IMG/VR virus record: IMGVR_UViG_3300046005_001359
Span: 1 to 35,851 of that record
DNA length: 35,851 nt
Strand: one strand, 5' to 3'
Source: a virus
Shown here: positions 31,535-35,851 of the stretch, in pieces
How positions within the stretch are numbered: position 1 is the stretch's first letter
Layout of the letters: each line of letters starts with the position of its first letter
Position numbers and translations under genes: made by a program
The notes under the pieces: model-generated
Databases searched by the model: none
What the model saw: the letters and a program-made list of their open reading frames with translations, nothing else
Told to the model about the DNA's origin: nothing

Positions 31535-31702
31535 ATGAAAACCATCCTCGCATTCCTCGCCCTATCCATCGCCTCCTGCACTACGACCACGGAAACGCGG
31601 CCAGACGGCACCGTCGTCAAGACCGAAGGCATCGACAAAGACGCTCTCGCCGCTGGGTCTGCTCTGGCTCAGACACTCGCTGAACGTAACTCGGGCAAGT
31701 AA
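31535..31702 (+). CDS. Small lipoprotein, possible outer spanin
   Basis: A 55-residue protein with a lipoprotein signal: MKTILAFLALSIAS then C15 (lipobox IASC). The mature part is a short Thr/Ala/Glu-rich tail of 41 residues. A tiny lipoprotein in a lysis cassette is what an Rz1-like outer spanin looks like, though it lacks the usual Pro-rich run and no clear inner spanin overlaps it. It could instead be a superinfection-related lipoprotein. Confidence 0.6.
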   Translation: MKTILAFLALSIASCTTTTETRPDGTVVKTEGIDKDALAAGSALAQTLAERNSGK

Positions 31703-31703
31703 C

Positions 31704-31799
31704 ATGGTCCCAGCCGCGCTCTACCTGTTCACAATCGCCTTAATCGGCCTTGTGATCGGGCTCATGTTCTGGTGGGTTGATCCGAATCGGAAGCTATGA
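31704..31799 (+). CDS. Tiny single-span membrane protein
   Basis: 31 residues with one membrane segment (LYLFTIALIGLVIGLMFWWV) and a short charged tail DPNRKL. It begins just after the lipoprotein stop and overlaps the endolysin start by four nucleotides. Pinholin- or antiholin-like by size; the function is unproven. Confidence 0.5.
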   Translation: MVPAALYLFTIALIGLVIGLMFWWVDPNRKL

Positions 31800-32290
31800 A
31801 ACTGGCTCAAAAGCTTACGGAATTGGCGCGCTTTGAACTCGGCACGGAAGAGGTCAACGGCACCAACTGCGGGCCTCGTGTGAACGAATACAAGGCAGCT
31901 ACCAATCTGCCGCCAAAGGAGTCTTGGCCGTGGTGCGCTGCGTTCGTTTGCTGGCTAGTCCGTGAGGCAATGAGGGCCAACGGCATCAAAGAGTCGGACA
32001 CGTTCAAAAGGCCACGCACAGCGGGAGCCTGGGACTTCGAGAATTGGAGCTTGGCTCAAGGCTCCGAGACGATCACGAAAAAGCCGCACCGTGGAGACAT
32101 CCAAGCGGGTGACATCGTGATCTTTAAATTCTCTCACATCGGCATTGCTGAATCAGCCCCTGATAAAAACGGCGAGGTGACGACGATTGAGGGCAATACC
32201 GACGGCGCAGGCAGTCGCGAAGGTGGCGCAGTTCTCCGCAAGAAACGGCGAGTTGATCAAATCAGGAGCCGCATTCGTTTTACTATATGA
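31796..32290 (+). CDS. CHAP-domain endolysin
   Basis: A 164-residue cell-wall hydrolase. CHAP core: nucleophile C47 in WPWCAAFVCW, H114 in FSHIGIAES, and E132/N134 in IEGNTDG; GDIQAGDIVIF precedes the His strand. It cuts peptidoglycan amide or peptide links at lysis. No signal peptide or transmembrane segment, so it would need the holin to reach the wall. It overlaps the small membrane protein genes on both sides by four nucleotides. Confidence 0.9.
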   Translation: MKLAQKLTELARFELGTEEVNGTNCGPRVNEYKAATNLPPKESWPWCAAFVCWLVREAMRANGIKESDTFKRPRTAGAWDFENWSLAQGSETITKKPHRGDIQAGDIVIFKFSHIGIAESAPDKNGEVTTIEGNTDGAGSREGGAVLRKKRRVDQIRSRIRFTI

Positions 32291-32412
32291 GACTCGCGTT
32301 CTGGCAAATCTCCGCCTCGCTGTTTGCCATCACGGCCTTTGGCGTCGGCTATGGGATTCTCGCCATTGTTTGCTTGATGCTCGCTGACATCGTGATTGAG
32401 TGCATCGAATGA
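32287..32412 (+). CDS. Small membrane protein
   Basis: 41 residues, almost all hydrophobic (FWQISASLFAITAFGVGYGI, then LAIVCLMLADIVI), one or two spans. It overlaps the endolysin stop and the next gene's start by four nucleotides. Probably a lysis accessory (antiholin or second holin). Confidence 0.5.
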   Translation: MRLAFWQISASLFAITAFGVGYGILAIVCLMLADIVIECIE

Positions 32413-32615
32413 TCTCCGACTTCGAGAAAATCAGCGCGCATTTTAACAACTCTGCAAAATGCCGCCGCTCCAAAGATGCGAAGCCCCAAGTGCAATACGA
32501 GCCGGGATGCGTGTGGATAGAATGCCAGCACGCGAATTGCGCGTGCCGGACAAACGGCCACGGGGATGAAAGCCTCACGTCTTTTCTTGCGAAGTGGCAG
32601 GAGAGGAATGGTTAG
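32409..32615 (+). CDS. Small hypothetical protein, Cys-rich
   Basis: 68 residues from the ATG at 32409, overlapping the previous stop; a GTG at 32400 is the alternative. Contains a cysteine-rich core (CVWIECQHANCAC) and the C-terminal HGDESLTSFLAKWQERN. Its 3' end overlaps the convergent minus-strand gene by 41 nt (32575-32615), so the two operons collide tail to tail. Confidence 0.5.
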   Translation: MISDFEKISAHFNNSAKCRRSKDAKPQVQYEPGCVWIECQHANCACRTNGHGDESLTSFLAKWQERNG

Positions 32616-32775
32616 CCTTTGGCATTAGGTCACCCCAAAGCAATCCCTCAACTCTAGCAGAAAGAGAAACGCCGTCTTTGTGGCATCTGTCCTTTGCTAA
32701 AATCAAGATCAACGGATTGATCGTGAGCGTTACGACCTTTTTACAGGCTCCGTCTCTCATTTTGGGGCGGCTCAT
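32575..32775 (-). CDS. Ribbon-helix-helix-like small protein
   Basis: A 66-residue protein, last gene of the minus-strand operon. KKVVTLTINPLILILAK reads as an RHH beta-strand and helix, and GVSLSARVEGLLWG as the second helix, so it may be a DNA-binding regulator. It overlaps the upstream gene by four nucleotides and the convergent plus-strand gene by 41 nt. Confidence 0.55.
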   Translation of the reverse strand: MSRPKMRDGACKKVVTLTINPLILILAKDRCHKDGVSLSARVEGLLWGDLMPKANHSSPATSQEKT

Positions 32776-33374
32776 TTGAGGAAAGGTTTAAGTTTGGCGA
32801 GGGCGAGGGCCGCGTTATAGCGCATGGTCTCTTCAAAGATGTCGTTTAGTTGGATGCTCTGGAGTCTTTTCGAGACTTCATTGATCGCCTCCCGCATCTC
32901 CGCATTCTCGCGGCGGTAGTGGTCGCGTTCGCCGTTGGAGACGGAGAGTTCGGCTTCTGCATCTGCTAGCTTCCGCAAAACGTAGTCGTCTGCGGGCTCA
33001 AGGCCGATGGTGTCTTGATTGCCGAATCCTTCTTTGCAGATGCGTGATAGCTGATCGTGGGCTAAATCGCGTTCGCGCTCCAATCGGTCAAATCGGTCGT
33101 GTTGAACATCGCTGACGCGCTCAAGGTTTTGAAGGTGTGTAAGCGAGTCAATAAATCCGTCTGGATGGTTGCGGTTGATCCATTGGAAAACGGCTGATAG
33201 CTTTGCGAGCGCCTCGTCTCGCTCGCGTTCGAGTCGGCGGGCGAAGTCAGCCATTACAACGTCGCCGTCAGGAGACTTGTAGTAGTCCCATTGTCGCAAC
33301 GTGATAGTGCATCCCTGCTCTTTAAATGAGCCGTCCATTGTTTCGGCATCTGTTTCTGGCGTGTTGGTGTTCAT
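32772..33374 (-). CDS. Coiled-coil hypothetical protein
   Basis: A 200-residue protein. After a polar N-terminus (MNTNTPETDAETMDG), it is dominated by heptad-like Arg/Glu/Leu helices (RRLERERDEALAKL, RLERERDLAHDQLSR). Proteins with this ARRLERERDEA pattern are common on phages and in metagenomic early regions but have no assigned function. It starts at ATG 33374 behind GGAGG, inside the codons for the upstream gene's last residues. Confidence 0.6.
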   Translation of the reverse strand: MNTNTPETDAETMDGSFKEQGCTITLRQWDYYKSPDGDVVMADFARRLERERDEALAKLSAVFQWINRNHPDGFIDSLTHLQNLERVSDVQHDRFDRLERERDLAHDQLSRICKEGFGNQDTIGLEPADDYVLRKLADAEAELSVSNGERDHYRRENAEMREAINEVSKRLQSIQLNDIFEETMRYNAALALAKLKPFLK

Positions 33375-33646
33375 TTCGTTTCCTCCAATTTCATTTTAAT
33401 TTTAGTCGGCGGCACAGGCTTAACCTTGCGCACCACTTGGACGATAATATATTCATCACCCCATGCTTGCGGGTCGCCAGTTCGCAGGCATCCGCAGGAA
33501 CTTAGCCAGTCTTCGGCGGATGTGTCTTTGAGCCACTGTTCAGCGCCGACTTGCGTAGGGTATGGCCCGTGAGCTTGCAGCGTCCCCGCTGACATGCCAG
33601 CGGTTCCGGTGTCGAGAATCCAGAACTGAGTTTGTTTTTTATTCAC
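33371..33646 (-). CDS. Small hypothetical protein
   Basis: 91 residues from a GTG at 33646, with GGGAGG eight nucleotides upstream. It contains FWILDTGTAGMSAG and EEYIIVQVV-like beta strands, and ends KLEETK. No family recognised. It overlaps both neighbours by four nucleotides. Confidence 0.55.
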   Translation of the reverse strand: MNKKQTQFWILDTGTAGMSAGTLQAHGPYPTQVGAEQWLKDTSAEDWLSSCGCLRTGDPQAWGDEYIIVQVVRKVKPVPPTKIKMKLEETK

Positions 33647-34020
33647 TTCGTTTCCTCCCAGAGGTTTAGGAGTTGCTGGAGCGTCTCTTGGGCGAGTTTT
33701 GAATCTTGGTCGTAAGCTCGAAGCATTTCATCCGAGCACTCGACGTTCACCCCCATTGACATAGCTTCGATGTGTTCCACCGCCACCAACATCATCTTCG
33801 CCATCGTCGGCGAGATGTTGCGGGAGCGGGCGATGAATGAGGCGCGAGCTTCGGCAACTTCCTCGGGCTCATTTGTGAGTTTGTGAAGGTCAGCAAAGTA
33901 TTTTTCTGCGCTGAGTTCCCATCCCCAATCTTTTTCTTCGAGTGTCCAGGTGGTTGACCCAAGCATCTCACTCAGTTTGATGAACTCCGCGAGTTCGGTT
34001 TTAATTTGGTCGATGGTCAT
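33643..34020 (-). CDS. Small helical hypothetical protein
   Basis: 125 residues from the ATG at 34020; the frame extends further upstream inside the previous gene. Predicted helical (QIKTELAEFIKLSEMLGS, KMMLVAVEHIEAMSMG, KLAQETLQQLLNLW). No known function. The end WEETK encodes the next gene's Shine-Dalgarno. Confidence 0.55.
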   Translation of the reverse strand: MTIDQIKTELAEFIKLSEMLGSTTWTLEEKDWGWELSAEKYFADLHKLTNEPEEVAEARASFIARSRNISPTMAKMMLVAVEHIEAMSMGVNVECSDEMLRAYDQDSKLAQETLQQLLNLWEETK

Positions 34021-34241
34021 TGTTTGGTTTCCTTTCGTGCTGCGATCATGGCGTCCGCGTATTCGTATGCGCACTTAGCTGTGTGAGTCGGAGTAAAATG
34101 CTCCGATGACGACTCAATACTCCAAGACGCTATCCAGCCGCTCAAAGCCTGCCCTGCGAACCAGTCGCGGAGGGTCATGCCAGGGCGGTCCATTCGTAGT
34201 GATGGAAACGCAAGCTCGTTGTTGTCTGTTGATGCATTCAT
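34017..34241 (-). CDS. Small hypothetical protein
   Basis: 74 residues from the ATG at 34241, chosen because AAGGAGG stands just upstream; a longer frame to 34442 is a shadow. Contains MTLRDWFAGQALSGWIASW and a helical end CAYEYADAMIAARKE, a combination seen in many small phage proteins of unknown role. Confidence 0.6.
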   Translation of the reverse strand: MNASTDNNELAFPSLRMDRPGMTLRDWFAGQALSGWIASWSIESSSEHFTPTHTAKCAYEYADAMIAARKETKQ

Positions 34242-34756
34242 GGCTGTTCCTCCTTGGCTGGTGTGAGGCAGGCGAGCGGAACGCACAAATAGCAAGGGCA
34301 TCCACCAGTCAGACCGACACAACGCCATTGGTTCTTTTCGGCGTCGTATTCCGTCACGGTCAATACGTCCCCGCCCGACTTGAGCCGCACCACGTCGCCT
34401 ACGGCTGGCGTCCAAAGTGGGGTTGTATCGTTGGCGTTCCATACGCTTTCCAGTTCTGCCTGAAACTTGGCGTGAGCTTTTGCGTTTTCGACTGGATCAA
34501 CCGTTGGAGCTGCTGGAGTTGGCGCTTCGTCTGTCATGTAGCCGACATAGGCAGGCTGGCTGTCCTGGCTGGCGGCAGGGCTCGGCAGGCGTTCGAGCAG
34601 GCCACGGGCCAGGGAGAGGCGGGATGGGGCTTCGTTTTTCCAGTGTCCATCGTGTTTGTCGCGAGTGTCCAAACTTCCCCACGGGACGTTTGATTGCGTG
34701 TTAAAAGCCGCGTCAATGGCGGCTTGGATTTGTTCGTCGGTGTAGTCGTGTTTCAT
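34238..34756 (-). CDS. DUF2158-like (YodC-type) protein
   Basis: 172 residues from the ATG at 34756 (the frame starts earlier at 34786). The N-terminal MKHDYTDEQIQAAIDAAF is a small helical module; a Pro/Ala linker follows; the C-terminal GDVVRLKSGGDVLTVTEYDA matches the small SH3-like barrel of DUF2158/YodC, with CCXXC-like cysteines after it (GCPCYLC). Function not known. It overlaps neighbours by four nucleotides on both sides. Confidence 0.65.
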   Translation of the reverse strand: MKHDYTDEQIQAAIDAAFNTQSNVPWGSLDTRDKHDGHWKNEAPSRLSLARGLLERLPSPAASQDSQPAYVGYMTDEAPTPAAPTVDPVENAKAHAKFQAELESVWNANDTTPLWTPAVGDVVRLKSGGDVLTVTEYDAEKNQWRCVGLTGGCPCYLCVPLACLTPAKEEQP

Positions 34757-35022
34757 GAGAGTGAGTAGATAAAGGTTGCTCCGCAAAGGAATGAGAAAAG
34801 AGCTTTGCCCTCAGACTCAATCCAGTTTGACGCTTCTTTAGCGTCCATCTTAAAGAAGTCGCATCCGACGCTATGGGCGAAGCGTGCGAGCAACTGCTTT
34901 CCTTCGTCCGTGAGAAGAAGGACTTGGTAATGTGATGCATCCAAGGCGTGACGCGCCTCAGAGTTAAAGCGTGCTGCGGAGTTTGGCGCTCCGACTGATA
35001 AGGCTCCTGATTCTGTTTTCAT
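34753..35022 (-). CDS. Small hypothetical protein, first gene of minus-strand operon
   Basis: 89 residues from the ATG at 35022; an ORF start at 35061 would run into the operator-like repeat. Helical middle (HYQVLLLTDEGKQLLARFAH) and a hydrophobic C-terminus. No recognised family. It heads a seven-gene operon read leftward. Confidence 0.5.
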   Translation of the reverse strand: MKTESGALSVGAPNSAARFNSEARHALDASHYQVLLLTDEGKQLLARFAHSVGCDFFKMDAKEASNWIESEGKALFSFLCGATFIYSLS

Positions 35023-35051
35023 ATTGTGGTGTAGCTCATTTGAGCGGCTCC

Positions 35052-35084
35052 AGTTTTGCACGACGGAAAAAAGAATGCAAAACT
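35052..35084. promoter_or_regulatory. Operator-like inverted repeat in divergent region
   Basis: AGTTTTGCA (35052-35060) and TGCAAAACT (35076-35084) are a perfect 9-bp inverted repeat with 15 nt between, lying between the divergent genes at 35022 (minus) and 35151 (plus). On the minus strand it overlaps a TTGCAT-17 nt-AAAACT promoter-like pair. A regulator dimer site is a good guess. Confidence 0.5.
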
Positions 35085-35096
35085 TTATTTATTTAT

Positions 35097-35125
35097 TTGA
35101 CGACATAAAAAAGGTGTGGTTTTAG
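35097..35125 (+). promoter_or_regulatory. Possible rightward promoter
   Basis: TTGACG (35097-35102), 17 nt, TTTTAG (35120-35125), 26 nt before the gene at 35151. The -10 match is moderate. Confidence 0.4.
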
Positions 35126-35150
35126 TGCCGCGTTCCCAAACAACACCACT

Positions 35151-35429
35151 ATGAAACTCACTCCTTACACCGCCCAAGCCCGTAAACGCGCCAAGTCTCT
35201 TTTGGCAGATCACAAGGCGGGCAATATCCAAATCTGGAAAACAAACAAAGGTTTTCAAGTTGTGACTTTTGAGCGCCCTGGAAACACTTACACCTCCGAT
35301 CCTTTTGCCACTGCTATTTTGGCATTCCGACACATTCTTTGCCGTGCCGCCAATACCGGCAATGACATGATGCGATTTAAAGCAATCGCCGAAAAGTATG
35401 CTGCCAGATATGGAGTCGCTACTCGCTAA
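35151..35429 (+). CDS. Small hypothetical protein, first rightward early gene
   Basis: A 92-residue basic protein (TAQARKRAKSLLADHKAG, then FKAIAEKYAARYG). Mixed alpha/beta with IQIWKTNKGFQVVTF. No family recognised. It follows the divergent promoter region and is likely an early gene leading toward the recombination genes. Confidence 0.5.
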   Translation: MKLTPYTAQARKRAKSLLADHKAGNIQIWKTNKGFQVVTFERPGNTYTSDPFATAILAFRHILCRAANTGNDMMRFKAIAEKYAARYGVATR

Positions 35430-35485
35430 CCTTTCCCACGGGGGCTGCGCATCCTACACGCGGAAAACCAAAACTACAGCAACCC

Positions 35486-35656
35486 ATGATTACCATCGAC
35501 GTTCCATACGACCTTCACATGAAGGCAAAGGCTCACGCTCTCCAGCGCGGGATTACACTGAAAGCCCTCGTTAATGAGGCGCTCTCCGACCTGCTTAAAC
35601 GCAAGCAGGCCAAGCAAGGCAACCCTCTGCGTCTGCGGAAGGGGGACAGCGTATGA
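35486..35656 (+). CDS. Ribbon-helix-helix protein
   Basis: A 56-residue protein below usual length cut-offs. MITIDVPYDLHMKAKAHALQ and RGITLKALVNEALSDLL give the classic RHH layout: strand, helix, turn, helix. Such dimers bind DNA as antitoxins or phage regulators. A basic tail follows. It overlaps the next gene by four nucleotides; candidate ligand of the operator at 35052. Confidence 0.7.
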   Translation: MITIDVPYDLHMKAKAHALQRGITLKALVNEALSDLLKRKQAKQGNPLRLRKGDSV

Positions 35657-35851
35657 AACTTCCGCCAAACTTGCAACCCTGGATTGAATGCCTGGCAACT
35701 CGCGACGTTCGCCGCCGTGCGTTCTTCACTCACATCTTCAACCGGCTGGACGAACTTGGTTTCAAACTTCAAAACGAAGATGCCATATCTGGCGGCTACC
35801 GTTTGGAGTTTCGCAAAGGAGACTCTCACGTTGTCGCGGATCGCTACATGC
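35653..35851 (+). CDS. Hypothetical protein, 3' partial at window end
   Basis: The frame opens at ATG 35653 (overlapping the RHH stop) and runs to the window edge, at least 66 residues. MKLPPNLQPWIECLATRDVR and the following FFTHIFNRLDELGFK are helical; no family recognised. The rest of the gene is missing. Confidence 0.55.
   Translation, partial: MKLPPNLQPWIECLATRDVRRRAFFTHIFNRLDELGFKLQNEDAISGGYRLEFRKGDSHVVADRYM

Overview
The window is most of a tailed double-stranded DNA phage genome (or prophage) with a siphovirus plan: long non-contractile tail, lambda/P22-like head genes and a tape measure. About 60 genes are packed with ATGA/GTGA overlaps. No integrase, excisionase, repressor or tRNA is visible, so lifestyle cannot be decided. 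The lysis genes (CHAP endolysin, small membrane proteins, lipoprotein) fit a Gram-negative-type envelope. Sparse Shine-Dalgarno use in the late genes and a DnaD-like initiator with internal iterons hint at a host outside the well-studied Proteobacteria, perhaps a Verrucomicrobiota or Bacteroidota relative; that is weak inference.

Layout. 1-8175: replication and recombination on the + strand: 3' end of a RecB/Cas4-like nuclease, SNF2-type helicase, DNA methyltransferase, RusA resolvase, SSB-like protein, small conserved proteins, a replication initiator with candidate origin iterons inside its gene, and a DnaB helicase. 8296-10963: small regulators (RHH and HTH proteins) behind a clear terminator/promoter pair at 9157-9236. 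11062-20920: packaging and head: TerS, TerL, an inverted-repeat-rich 443-nt gap, portal, S49 protease, scaffold, P22-type coat, neck and tail-completion genes. 20941-30797: tail: tail assembly chaperone with a classic -1 frameshift site, tape measure, tail-tip proteins, three tandem collagen-like proteins, a prolyl-hydroxylase-like 2OG-Fe(II) oxygenase, and a large fibre. 30831-32615: a PAS-domain protein and the lysis cassette. 32575-35022: a seven-gene minus-strand operon of small accessory genes, divergent from rightward genes starting at 35151. Three HNH homing-type endonucleases from different families interrupt the early/middle region.

The most exciting element is 25644-28385: three paralogous collagen-like genes translationally coupled to a 2OG-Fe(II) dioxygenase with an intact HxD...H...R active site. 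The simplest reading is a phage that encodes both collagen-like fibres and the enzyme that hydroxylates their prolines. Other points of interest are an ATT start codon on the replication initiator, a structured RNA-like leader before an HNH gene, a recurrent TTGACA-(15-16 nt)-ATG arrangement at late genes without Shine-Dalgarno sites, signal peptides on two virion genes, and a PAS sensor next to the holin.
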